DNA of 12,424 nt, taken from NCBI GenBank assembly GCA_030151225.1, contig JASLEG010000312.1, forward strand, positions 1 to 12,424. Reading direction: 5' to 3'. The notes beneath the pieces were generated by a model, which made no database searches, was not told the origin of the DNA, and worked only from the letters and a program-made list of their open reading frames with translations. The DNA is from Burkholderia sp. (GTDB lineage Bacteria > Pseudomonadota > Gammaproteobacteria > Burkholderiales > Burkholderiaceae). Below, piece by piece: positions 1 to 8,224 of this stretch (position 1 is the stretch's first letter; each line of letters starts with the position of its first letter). Position numbers and translations under genes: made by a program.

Positions 1-1
1 G

Positions 2-3000
2 GCCGCGCCGTTCGACTGGACCGTGGCGGGCCTCGGCATGCTCGGTGCCGCCGGCGCGGCGGCCGGCATCACTGCGGCGGCCACGGGCTCGTCGGACGAC
101 GGCGCGCGCGTCGCGCCGGCCGCGTCGGTCGAATCGACGGCGCCACCGGCCGAGACTGGCTCCGTGGCCGACGTCGCACCGGCCGCGCACGGGGAGCAGG
201 CGGCGGCCGAGCCTCGCGAGGCGCTTGCGGAGCCGTTCGTACCGCGCCTTGCCGATCCGGGCCCGACCGGCGATGCGCGCGATGCACTCGTCGTGGCCGT
301 CCCGCCGCCGGCCCCCGCGATCACGCGGGTGATCGACAACGCCTCGGTCACGCCGCGACCGATCGGGTCCAACGGCACCAGTGGCGACCCGCGCCCGGTG
401 ATCGAGGGCACCGGCACGACGCCGGGCGACACGATCCGCGTGTACGCCGACGGCACGCTGCTCGGCACGGCCCTCGTCGCACCGGGCGGCGCGTGGCAAT
501 TGCGGGTGCCGGCCGATCACGTGCTCGCCACCGGGCTGCACGCGCTCACTGCCGTCGAGGCATCGCCCGACGGCCAGGCCAGCCAGCCGTCCGGGCCGTT
601 CTGCGTGATGGTCGAGCCGGACGTGCCGAGCCGCCCGCTGTTCGACTACGTGATGGACGAAGTGGCGCCGTCCACCGGCCTGGTGAACCGCGGCGACACG
701 ATCAACGATGCGCGCCCCACGCTGATGGGGCGCGGCGAGATCGGCACCACGATCTACGTGTACGACGCCGGCCATGAAGGTCCGATCGGCAGCACCACGA
801 TCGGGGAGAGCGGCACCTGGGCGGCACGGGTCGACGTGCCGCTGGCCGAGGGGACGCACACCTTCACGGCGGTGGCCGTGAACCGCATCGGCAACTCCAG
901 CGCCACGTCGCGCACGTTCGACGTGATCGTGGACACGATCGCGCCGGAGCAGCCGGCCATCGTGACGGTGATCGACCACGAAGGCGTGGTGACGGGCCCG
1001 ATCGGCAACGGCGCGACCACCGACGACGTCCGACCCACCCTGAATGGCACGGCCGAGCCGAATGCCGTGGTGAGCCTGTTCGACGCGGACCGACTGATCG
1101 GCTCCACCCGAGCCGACATGCACGGCAACTGGACCTTCACACCGGCCACGGCACTCGCGGAAGGTCGGCACGTCTTCACGATCGTGGCGCGCGATGCCGC
1201 CTGGAACACCAGCGAGCCGAGCGCACCGCATGCCGTGGTGGTCGACACCGATCCCGGCACGGTCGAGATCAAGTCCTTGATGGATCGGGTGGAGCCGCAA
1301 ACCGGCCTGGTGCCGCGCTTCGGTTTCACGAACGACACCTGCCCCGTGCTTGCGGGCCGCGCGAAGCCCGGGCTCGTCGTGACGCTGTTCGACGGGGACG
1401 TGGCGATCGGATCGACCCGGGCCGACGCGAAAGGCAACTGGCAGTTCGCCGTCGATGTGGCTCACCGCCTCGCCGAGGGCGCGCATGCGCTGACGGCGCA
1501 GTCGACGGGACCGACCGGCCGGCACAGCCCGCTGTCGCCCGATTACACCGTGACCGTGGATACCGTTGCACCCGAGCCGCCCAGCATCGATCGCGTATAC
1601 GACGACGTCGGCGCGCACACCGGCCCGATTCCCGATCACGGCTACACCGACGACGCCAGGCCGACCCTGTCGGGCCGCGCGGAGCCGGGCGCATGGCTGA
1701 TCCTGCGCGATGGCGCGAACGTGCTCGGCGAGGTGGTCGTGAATCGCGGCGGCTTCTGGTCGTTCACGCCGCAGCAGGCGCTCGGCGACGGCGAGCACGT
1801 GTTCACCGTGGTCGCGCGCGACGATGCGGGCAACGAGAGCCGGCCCGGCAGCGCGTTCACGGTGAACATCGATACCTCCGGCTCGCACAAGCCCGGCCAG
1901 CCGGTCGTGCTCGAGGTGATCGACGGAGTCGGCGCCGAGACGGGGCCCCTGCAACCGGGCGACCGGACCGACGACGCGCAGCCCCTCGTCAAGGGGAGCG
2001 CGCCGCCGGGCAGCGTGGTGTTCGTCTACGACAGCGTGTTCGGCGTCGAGCTGCTGCTCGGCAGCACGCAGGCCGACGGCGACGGTCGCTGGCAGTTTCG
2101 GGCCCAGCCACCGGCCGCACCGCTGGTGGACGGCGATCATCGGCTCGGCGTGGTGGCGGTCGATGCCGACGGCTTTCACAGTGCCCCCAGCGAACCGTTC
2201 GCGTTCACCGTGCTGGTCGGTGGCGTGGCGTGGTCGCCTGCGATCACCGGGGTGCTCGATGCGCTGCCGCCGCTGGCCGGCAACGTGCCCGATCACGGCG
2301 TCACGCGCGATGCGCATGCCACCATCACGGGTACCGCTGCGCCCGGCAGCACCGTGCTCGTCAGCGTCGACGGCCGGATCGCGGGCAGCGCGATCGCCGA
2401 CCAGACCGGTCGCTGGTGGTTTCGTGGTCACGACGCGCTGAGCGAGGGCGAGCACGTCGTCAAGGTCGGCCCCGGCAGCGGGGCGACGGGCGCCGAATCG
2501 GGCGAATACCGGTTTGTGGTCGACACGCTCGCGCCGGCGGCCGCGTCGGCGCTCTCGCTGTACGACGACGTCGGCCCGCAGCGCGGTGTGCTCGGCGCGC
2601 TGGCGCTGACCGACGACGCCACGCCCACCTTCAGCGGCAAGGCGGAGAAGGGCGCGCTCGTCACGATTCACGACGGCGACGCCGTGATCGGTTCGGTGCG
2701 CGTGCAGGCCGACGGCAGCTGGGTGTTCCACCCCACCCAACCGCTCGCGGACGGCGCACACAGCTTCTCGGCCAGGGTGACCGACGCGGCGGGCAACACC
2801 AGCGCGCTTGGCCCGGCGCTCGATTTCACGGTCGATACGTCGGGCGAATCCTGCTTGCCCGAACCGTCACACAGCATCGTGATCAATCGGGTCAGCGACG
2901 CGCGCGGGCTGTTGCCGCAAGAGGCCGCCACACGCGATGCGTCGCCGTCGATCGGCGGCCGTGCCATCGCGAACGCGCTCGTGAAGGTGTTCGTGGACGG

Positions 3001-5983
3001 TGCCTTCGTGGGATCGGCTCAGGCGACGGGCGACGGGCACTGGCAGTTCCAGCCCACCACGCCGATGCGCGAAGGCTGGCACGAGATCACGGCCACGGCC
3101 ACCGCGCCGGGTGGCGTGGAAAGCGCGCCGTCGCACGCGTTCGAGTTCTCGGTGGTGACCACGTCGCCGCCCGCGCCGACCGTCCATCTGGTGGAGAGCG
3201 TGGGTGCAGATCCGTATCCCTGGTCGCCCTACCGGGGGCTGTACGGCGACGATGCCATACCCAACTCCACGGTGATCGTCCACGACGGCGACACCGTGAT
3301 CGGCGAAACGCGCGCGGACTGGACCGGCCGATGGCAGTTCACGCCGCTCCTGCCGCTCTCGGAGGGCACCCACCGGCTGTCGGCGGTGGTCGTGGATCCG
3401 GCCGGCAATCGCAGCGCGCGTGGCCAGGCCGTCGTGACCGAGGTGGACAGCAGCCGGTTCGACATCATCGTGGATGCCGTGGAGGATACCCGGGGCAGGG
3501 TGGGTATCGACGGCTGGACCTCCGATACCTCCATCACGCTGCACGGCCGCGCCTTGCCGGACACGCGGCTGGAAATCGGCGCGCACCGCAGCGCGTCCGA
3601 CGCCGTGTCGTGCGGCAGCGTGATGTCCGACGCGCAGGGGAACTGGTCGATCACGATCGATACGTCGCGCTTCTACGTGGCCGGTCACGCATCGTATTTC
3701 TTCGAGATCACGATCCCGAACCGGGACGTGGCGTTCTCGCACGGGATCCACATCGGCCACGAAGCCCCGGCACGCTCGACCGACGAGCAGTTGACCGGCA
3801 GCGACGGCGATCGTGCGCCGATCCTGCCCGGCGGGATGACCGACGACGAAACGCCGGTGTTCAGCGGACGTGCGCCGCGCGGCCTGGTGGTGACCGTCTA
3901 CGACGGCGAGGCCGTGATCGGCAGCACCGTGGCCCGCAGCGACGGCACCTGGGAGTTCCGGGTGCTGGAGCCGTTGACCGACGGCGCGCACAGCCTGTCG
4001 AGCACCGTCGGGCAGCCCGGTGGATTGACGAGCGGCCGGGGCGCCGCGTTCGACTTCACGGTGGACACACGCTATTTCGGCCACGACAGCACGTTCACGA
4101 TCGCGATCGACGAGGTGATCGATCATGCGGGCAGCGTGACCGGAGCGCTGCAATTCGGTCAGTCCACCGATGACGCGCGTCCGGAAATTGCCGGCAAGGC
4201 GGCGGCGAACACGCTGGTGACCGTGCAGGTGGACGGCAACGCCGTGGGCAGCGTGACGTCGGGCGCGGACGGCCACTGGTCGCTGAGGATCGGGGCCGCG
4301 CTGGCGGAGGGCGATCACACCATCACGGCGAGCATCACGCTCGGCGGCACGCGCACCACCACCGCGCCGTTCCCCATCACGGTCGATCTCACCGCGCCGG
4401 CCCAGCCCACCATCGCGACCGCGTTCGACGACGTGGGCGAGCAGCAGGGCAAGGTCGCATCGGGCGCCCGCATCGACGACAAGACGCCGGGCTTCGCGGG
4501 CCACGCCGAGCCGGGCTCGCTGGTCACGATCCACGACGGCAGCACCGTGATCGGTTCGGTGCGGGCGGACGCGAACGGCAACTGGGCCTTCACCTCGCTC
4601 GTGCGGCTGTTCGACGGCGAACACACGTTCCATGTGGTGGCGCGGGACGCGGCCGGCAACACGAGCCCCGCCAGCGATCCGTTCGTGCTGGTGATCAACA
4701 CCGTGCCGCCGCCCGTGCTGACCGAGGTGATCGACGTCGCCGGCGTGCTCACGGGCAACATCCTCGAGCTCGGGATCACCGACGACACGAAGCCCACCTT
4801 CCGCGGCACGGCCGAGGCACTGGCCGTGGTCACGCTGTACGCCCAGCGCGACCACGTATCGGTCGTGGTCGGCTCGGCCACCGTGGATGCCCACGGCAAT
4901 TGGGCCATCGCGCCCTCGGCCGCGCTGGCGGACGGCACCTGGCAGATCACGATGCGCGCCGTGGACCCGCAGGGCAACGTCGGCGATCTGTCCGATCCGT
5001 ATCGACTGACCATCGACACCAGCGTGCCGAAGCCGCCGTCGATCACCGACGTGATCGACGAGGTCGGCGCGTGGACCGGCCCGCTGAATCACGACGGCAC
5101 GAGCGTGACCGACGATGCCCGGCCCATCCTGCGTGGCACGGCCGGGGCGAACGTCATCGTGGATCTGTACGACGACACGGGCGATGGCGCGCCGACGCGG
5201 ATCGGCAGCGCGAAGGCCGGCGCGGACGGCAAGTGGCAATGTCAGCCGGACCTGCTGCTGCACGACGGCGCGCATGCGATCACGGCGCAGGCGCGCATCG
5301 CCACGGGCGCGGTCAGCGATCCGAGCGCCGAGTTCTCGTTCAGGGTGGAGGCGACCCACACGCCGGTGCCGGTGCCGCCCGTCATCAGCGGCGTGTACGA
5401 CGACGCCCATCACCGGATCGACCCCGACGTGCCCACCAGCGCGGTGCGCCCGCAACTCGAGGGCACGGCGCCGGCCGGCTACACGGTGCTGATCTACGAC
5501 AACGGGCAGGACCTGCTCGGCTCGGTGAAGGCCGACGGCAAGGGCAGCTGGCACTTCACGCCGACCGAGGATCTGGAGGAGGGGCAGCACGCGTTCTATG
5601 CGGCAGCGCGCGGCCCCCACGGCGAAACCGCGGGCGTCAGCAACACCTATCCGGTCGAGATCGGCGCGGCGTGGGACAGCCTCGATGCCCTGATCGCGGT
5701 GCCCGATGCGATGGACTGGGGCGCGCTCGCGGCACAGCACGCCGCGTTGCCCGGGCTCGCCGCGAAGCCGACGCTCGCCGATCTGCTGCATGACGGCGGT
5801 CGCGACCTGTTCGTCGGCGATACGCCGGCCTCGCAGGCATCGCACGCGCCAGCGCCGGTACTCGATCCCGCCAGCCTCGCCGGGGGCGGCGACTTCACCG
5901 CGGCGGGCGCCGGCGGCTACGTCCCGCGCGAGCACGACCCGACGCTGCTCTCGCAGCACGGCCTGGACGCGCTGTTCGGCTGA
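2..5983 (+). CDS. Giant Ig-like repeat surface adhesin, probable type I secretion substrate (5' partial)
   Basis: The frame is open to the left edge (first complete codon at 2) and ends at TGA 5981-5983, so the window holds the last 1,993 codons of a larger gene. A GTG at 23 could be read as a start, but the frame continues upstream with no stop and no ribosome binding site, so it is probably internal. Order of parts: a Gly/Ala hydrophobic segment (about 23-85), an Ala/Pro/Glu-rich linker (about 86-313), 17 Ig-like repeats (about 314-5665) and a tail of about 105 residues. The repeats resemble the bacterial Ig-like domains of BapA-type biofilm adhesins: a TDDxRPxLxG start, a DG-x-x-IGS turn, a DxxGNWxF strand, and an EGxHxFTxxARDxAGN strand followed by VDTxAP. 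Such proteins stay unfolded in the cytosol, are exported by ABC/HlyD systems and mediate adhesion or biofilm formation. The downstream ABC and HlyD genes support this. The tail has no GGxGxD calcium-binding repeats, and five cysteines are scattered in the array. The family call is firm; the binding target is unknown. Confidence 0.9.
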   Translation, partial: AAPFDWTVAGLGMLGAAGAAAGITAAATGSSDDGARVAPAASVESTAPPAETGSVADVAPAAHGEQAAAEPREALAEPFVPRLADPGPTGDARDALVVAVPPPAPAITRVIDNASVTPRPIGSNGTSGDPRPVIEGTGTTPGDTIRVYADGTLLGTALVAPGGAWQLRVPADHVLATGLHALTAVEASPDGQASQPSGPFCVMVEPDVPSRPLFDYVMDEVAPSTGLVNRGDTINDARPTLMGRGEIGTTIYVYDAGHEGPIGSTTIGESGTWAARVDVPLAEGTHTFTAVAVNRIGNSSATSRTFDVIVDTIAPEQPAIVTVIDHEGVVTGPIGNGATTDDVRPTLNGTAEPNAVVSLFDADRLIGSTRADMHGNWTFTPATALAEGRHVFTIVARDAAWNTSEPSAPHAVVVDTDPGTVEIKSLMDRVEPQTGLVPRFGFTNDTCPVLAGRAKPGLVVTLFDGDVAIGSTRADAKGNWQFAVDVAHRLAEGAHALTAQSTGPTGRHSPLSPDYTVTVDTVAPEPPSIDRVYDDVGAHTGPIPDHGYTDDARPTLSGRAEPGAWLILRDGANVLGEVVVNRGGFWSFTPQQALGDGEHVFTVVARDDAGNESRPGSAFTVNIDTSGSHKPGQPVVLEVIDGVGAETGPLQPGDRTDDAQPLVKGSAPPGSVVFVYDSVFGVELLLGSTQADGDGRWQFRAQPPAAPLVDGDHRLGVVAVDADGFHSAPSEPFAFTVLVGGVAWSPAITGVLDALPPLAGNVPDHGVTRDAHATITGTAAPGSTVLVSVDGRIAGSAIADQTGRWWFRGHDALSEGEHVVKVGPGSGATGAESGEYRFVVDTLAPAAASALSLYDDVGPQRGVLGALALTDDATPTFSGKAEKGALVTIHDGDAVIGSVRVQADGSWVFHPTQPLADGAHSFSARVTDAAGNTSALGPALDFTVDTSGESCLPEPSHSIVINRVSDARGLLPQEAATRDASPSIGGRAIANALVKVFVDGAFVGSAQATGDGHWQFQPTTPMREGWHEITATATAPGGVESAPSHAFEFSVVTTSPPAPTVHLVESVGADPYPWSPYRGLYGDDAIPNSTVIVHDGDTVIGETRADWTGRWQFTPLLPLSEGTHRLSAVVVDPAGNRSARGQAVVTEVDSSRFDIIVDAVEDTRGRVGIDGWTSDTSITLHGRALPDTRLEIGAHRSASDAVSCGSVMSDAQGNWSITIDTSRFYVAGHASYFFEITIPNRDVAFSHGIHIGHEAPARSTDEQLTGSDGDRAPILPGGMTDDETPVFSGRAPRGLVVTVYDGEAVIGSTVARSDGTWEFRVLEPLTDGAHSLSSTVGQPGGLTSGRGAAFDFTVDTRYFGHDSTFTIAIDEVIDHAGSVTGALQFGQSTDDARPEIAGKAAANTLVTVQVDGNAVGSVTSGADGHWSLRIGAALAEGDHTITASITLGGTRTTTAPFPITVDLTAPAQPTIATAFDDVGEQQGKVASGARIDDKTPGFAGHAEPGSLVTIHDGSTVIGSVRADANGNWAFTSLVRLFDGEHTFHVVARDAAGNTSPASDPFVLVINTVPPPVLTEVIDVAGVLTGNILELGITDDTKPTFRGTAEALAVVTLYAQRDHVSVVVGSATVDAHGNWAIAPSAALADGTWQITMRAVDPQGNVGDLSDPYRLTIDTSVPKPPSITDVIDEVGAWTGPLNHDGTSVTDDARPILRGTAGANVIVDLYDDTGDGAPTRIGSAKAGADGKWQCQPDLLLHDGAHAITAQARIATGAVSDPSAEFSFRVEATHTPVPVPPVISGVYDDAHHRIDPDVPTSAVRPQLEGTAPAGYTVLIYDNGQDLLGSVKADGKGSWHFTPTEDLEEGQHAFYAAARGPHGETAGVSNTYPVEIGAAWDSLDALIAVPDAMDWGALAAQHAALPGLAAKPTLADLLHDGGRDLFVGDTPASQASHAPAPVLDPASLAGGGDFTAAGAGGYVPREHDPTLLSQHGLDALFG
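23..85 (+). other. Gly/Ala-rich hydrophobic segment near the adhesin N-terminus
   Basis: The codons from 23 encode a run of Gly, Ala, Leu and Val (beginning VAGLGMLGAAGAAAG), followed by an acidic SSDD stretch and then a low-complexity Ala/Pro linker. Many giant type I secreted adhesins carry a similar Gly/Ala hydrophobic stretch between their N-terminal prefix module and the repeat array. It is not placed like a Sec signal peptide, because coding sequence continues upstream (AAPFDWT). I infer it is the end of a BapA-prefix-like or retention module whose main part lies outside the window. Confidence 0.45.
314..5665 (+). repeat. Array of 17 diverged Ig-like domain repeats, period about 318 bp
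   Basis: The conserved DDxxP landmark, or its equivalent, falls at about 383, 704, 1022, 1331, 1649, 1970, 2306, 2612, 2933, 3248, 3521, 3842, 4169, 4475, 4781, 5111 and 5441. Spacings are 306-336 bp, except 273 bp between the tenth and eleventh. Repeats are clearly homologous but strongly diverged in protein and DNA. The longest exact match I noticed between units is 19 nt (2682-2700 and 4545-4563, units 8 and 14). The array therefore looks old and stable rather than a fresh tandem expansion. Unit 10 has lost about 8 residues around its first strand, and unit 11 is the most degenerate. Confidence 0.88.
5666..5980 (+). other. Adhesin C-terminal tail, candidate type I secretion signal
   Basis: About 105 residues follow the last Ig-like unit. 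They contain two short motifs with an aliphatic/acidic pattern (SLDALIAVPDAMDW and LADLLHDGGRDLFVGD), an Ala/Pro linker, and a final segment ending in LDALFG. There are no GGxGxDxxx nonapeptides. Type I substrates carry an uncleaved C-terminal signal, and the LxDLL...DLF pattern followed by a hydrophobic end suits such a signal. The assignment rests on position and on the neighbouring exporter, not on a recognised domain. Confidence 0.45.
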
Positions 5984-6002
5984 TCGGCCAGATCGGCGGC
6001 CT

Positions 6003-6040
6003 GCGGCCCGCGCCACCCGCGCGGGCCGCGTCTTTCTCAT
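6003..6040 (+). terminator. Intrinsic terminator-like hairpin after the adhesin gene
   Basis: A perfect 10-bp inverted repeat (GCGGCCCGCG at 6003-6012, CGCGGGCCGC at 6020-6029) encloses a 7-nt loop and is followed at once by GTCTTTCTCATTCT. A very GC-rich stem followed by a T-rich run is the Rho-independent terminator form. It begins 20 bp after the adhesin stop and ends only 14 bp before the next start codon at 6054. It may end most adhesin transcripts or act as a leaky attenuator for the downstream genes. Confidence 0.75.
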
Positions 6041-6053
6041 TCTGCGAAGCCAT

Positions 6054-8123
6054 ATGTCACCTATCCGATTTCCCACTCCCGCCGGGCGCCGTGCCTGCGG
6101 TGCCGCCGCACTGCTGCAGCAGGCCGTGCGCCGCATGCGCCACGGCGATGCCGAGGGCGCCGAGGTGTCGCTGCGTCGCGTGCTCGAACTCGATCCCCGT
6201 CACGCCGACGCGCAGCATCTGCTCGGCGTGAGCTGTTTCCTGCTCGGCCGGCACGACGAGGCGGTCACGCACATCCGCGCGGCCCTGCGCGTGAACGGGG
6301 CGGCCGGCTATTTCGCCGACCTCGCGCTGGCGCTCGGCGCGCTCGGCCGCGACGACGAAGCCGCGCACGCCTACCGCGACGCGATTCGCATGGGCCTGCG
6401 CCAGCCACGCATCCACAACAATCTCGGCAACGTGCTGAATCGCCAGGGCGATACGCAGGGGGCCATCGATCAATACCGGCTCGCGATCGCCGTCGATCCG
6501 GGCTACTCGCTCGCGTACAAGAACCTCGCCACCGTGCTCGCGGAGACCGGCGCGACCGAGGACGCGCTGGCCGCCTTCGAGCAGGCGCTGAAGCTCGATG
6601 CGCGTTTCGGCGACGCCTGGCTCGGCTACGGCGGCTTGCTCGAGCGCGGCAAGCGCTTCGCCGAGGCCGAGGTCGCGTATCGGCGCGCGGGCCGCCCCGA
6701 TCTCGCGCGCCACGCGTGTCGTCAGCTTGCCCGCTGGGACGAGCTCGGCGCACTGGACGCGGCGGTGGAACAGGCACTGGCGGGCACGGCACCGCCGGCC
6801 ATGTCGCCGTGGGTGCTGCTGAGCCTCGAAGCCGCGGGCCCCGACCTGCAGCGCTCGGTTGCGGCGCGCTTCGCCGCGAGCCGCTGGCCGAGGGAGCTGG
6901 CCGCGCCGCCGCTGGTGGCGCGTGGCCACCGGCTCGCGGCCGCCGGGGTGCCGGTGCGCATCGGCTACCTGTCGGCCGACTTCAAGGATCACGCCACGAT
7001 GCACCTGCTGGCCGGCGTGCTCGAACATCACGACCCGGCGCGCGTGGACGTGCGGCTGTATTCCTACGGCCCCCGCGTGGTCGACGCGTGGCGCGACAGG
7101 ATCTCGCGCATGCCGCTGCCGTGCCACGAGATCGGCGAACTCGGCGATGCCGAGGCGGCCGAGCGGATCGCCCGCGACGGCGTGGAGATCCTCGTCGACC
7201 TGAAGGGCTACACCACCGGCGCGCGGCTAGGCATCACGGCGCGGCGGCCCGCGCCGGTGATCGTCAACTGGCTTGGCTATCCGGGCACGCTCGGCGAGCC
7301 GAGGCTGGCCGACTACCTGATCGGCGACGCGATCGTCACGCCGCCCGAGGCGCAGGCGGCGTACAGCGAAACGCTGGCGCTGCTGCCCGGTTGTTACCAG
7401 CCGAACGACGCACTGGATGCCGTCGATGCAGGCGCCGCGGCCTGCGCGACGCCCACCCGCACCGCGGCCGGCCTGCCCGAGCGCGGCTTCGTGTTCTGCA
7501 GCTTCAATCAGACCTTCAAGTTCGCGCCGGACCTGTTCGGCCTGTGGTGCGAGCTGCTGCGCGCGGTGCCGGACAGCGTGCTGTGGCTCGCCCAGCCGGC
7601 GGCCCCGGACGCCGAGGCGCAGCTGCGCGGGTTCGCGGCGGTGCGCGGCGTGACGCCCGAGCGCGTGATCTTCGCCGCGCGCCTGCCGCGCGACGCGCAT
7701 CTGGCGCGGCTGCGGCTCGCCGATCTCGCCCTCGACACCTATCCGGTCGGCTCGCACACCACCGCCAGCGATGCGCTGCGCGCCGGCGTGCCGATGGTCA
7801 CGCGCCTCGGCGCGAGCTTCGCGAGCCGGGTGGGCGCGAGCCTGCTGCACGCGGTGGGCCTGGACGCGCTGGTGACGCCCGACGCGAGCGCCTATCGCGA
7901 GCTGGCGCTCACGCTCGCCACCGATCCCGCGCGCCTGGCCGAGGTGCGCGCCACGCTCGACGCGGGCCGGCACGACGGCAGCCTGTTCGACCCGGCCGGT
8001 TTCGCGCGGCGGCTCGAGGCGCTGTACCACGCGATCCGCGAGCGCGAGCGGCACCGCGCGACATCGCCCGGCGCCGGGCCCGAGGTGCCGCCCGCACCGC
8101 TCGTGCTCGATGCGCATTTCTGA
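6054..8123 (+). CDS. TPR-containing GT41 (OGT/SPINDLY-type) glycosyltransferase
   Basis: This 689-residue protein has an N-terminal tetratricopeptide superhelix of about 5-6 units (roughly residues 16-225; for example HNNLGNVLNRQGDTQGAIDQY) and a C-terminal GT41 domain (about 300-680). GT41 enzymes move sugar, usually GlcNAc, from a UDP-sugar to Ser/Thr; HMW1C-type relatives modify Asn of adhesins. Visible motifs match OGT: IGYLSADFKDH with H313, LKGYTTGAR with Y386, the VNWLGYPGT strand, FNQTFKF with K489 (matching the nucleotide-binding Lys) and GSHTTASDAL with H568 (matching the UDP-binding HTT loop). The catalytic domain therefore looks intact. No signal peptide is seen, so it should be cytosolic. 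The ATG at 6054 is chosen because it follows the terminator and precedes the first TPR; its ribosome binding site (GAAG, 6045-6048) is weak. Its place between adhesin and exporter suggests the adhesin as substrate (inference). Confidence 0.88.
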   Translation: MSPIRFPTPAGRRACGAAALLQQAVRRMRHGDAEGAEVSLRRVLELDPRHADAQHLLGVSCFLLGRHDEAVTHIRAALRVNGAAGYFADLALALGALGRDDEAAHAYRDAIRMGLRQPRIHNNLGNVLNRQGDTQGAIDQYRLAIAVDPGYSLAYKNLATVLAETGATEDALAAFEQALKLDARFGDAWLGYGGLLERGKRFAEAEVAYRRAGRPDLARHACRQLARWDELGALDAAVEQALAGTAPPAMSPWVLLSLEAAGPDLQRSVAARFAASRWPRELAAPPLVARGHRLAAAGVPVRIGYLSADFKDHATMHLLAGVLEHHDPARVDVRLYSYGPRVVDAWRDRISRMPLPCHEIGELGDAEAAERIARDGVEILVDLKGYTTGARLGITARRPAPVIVNWLGYPGTLGEPRLADYLIGDAIVTPPEAQAAYSETLALLPGCYQPNDALDAVDAGAAACATPTRTAAGLPERGFVFCSFNQTFKFAPDLFGLWCELLRAVPDSVLWLAQPAAPDAEAQLRGFAAVRGVTPERVIFAARLPRDAHLARLRLADLALDTYPVGSHTTASDALRAGVPMVTRLGASFASRVGASLLHAVGLDALVTPDASAYRELALTLATDPARLAEVRATLDAGRHDGSLFDPAGFARRLEALYHAIRERERHRATSPGAGPEVPPAPLVLDAHF

Positions 8124-8165
8124 TTCGTCAAATTTCAAGACATGTGCAATGTCATCAAAATCGGT
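8121..8165 (+). promoter_or_regulatory. AT-rich patch with inverted repeat; possible promoter/operator for the export genes
   Basis: In 8121-8160 only 13 of 40 bases are G or C, the lowest stretch I see in this otherwise very GC-rich window. It begins at the stop codon of the glycosyltransferase gene. Inside it lies a perfect inverted repeat, GACAT-GTGCA-ATGTC (8139-8153). Low GC plus a small dyad 117-131 bp before the transporter start suits a promoter with an operator. I found no convincing -35/-10 pair, so the assignment is tentative. Confidence 0.35.
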
Positions 8166-8224
8166 CCGCCCGACGCAGCCCATAGGAATGGTTCTGCGTT
8201 CGATATCTGACGATGTCCGAGCCC

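Noticed and set aside
23..25. GTG at 23 as the true start of the adhesin
   Set aside because: The frame is open further upstream to the window edge, no ribosome binding site precedes it, and adhesins of this type have more N-terminal sequence.
314..5665. Recent tandem duplication or slippage-prone DNA repeats in the Ig array
   Set aside because: Units are diverged at DNA level; the longest exact match noticed is 19 nt, so this is an old protein repeat rather than a DNA satellite.
5897..5908. TAAG motif in the adhesin tail, like the LapG cleavage site of LapA
   Set aside because: LapG sites lie in the N-terminal retention module, not the C-terminus; four residues match easily by chance in Ala/Gly-rich protein.
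2867..6136. Very long antisense open frame (over 1,000 codons) opposite the adhesin gene
   Set aside because: It is Arg/His/Val-rich with no recognisable domain, mirrors a strongly GC3-biased coding strand, and crosses the terminator. It is a shadow of the real gene.
8213..8215. ATG at 8213 as the start of the ABC transporter
   Set aside because: There is no Shine-Dalgarno sequence before it, whereas 8270 has AGGAG at 8-nt spacing.
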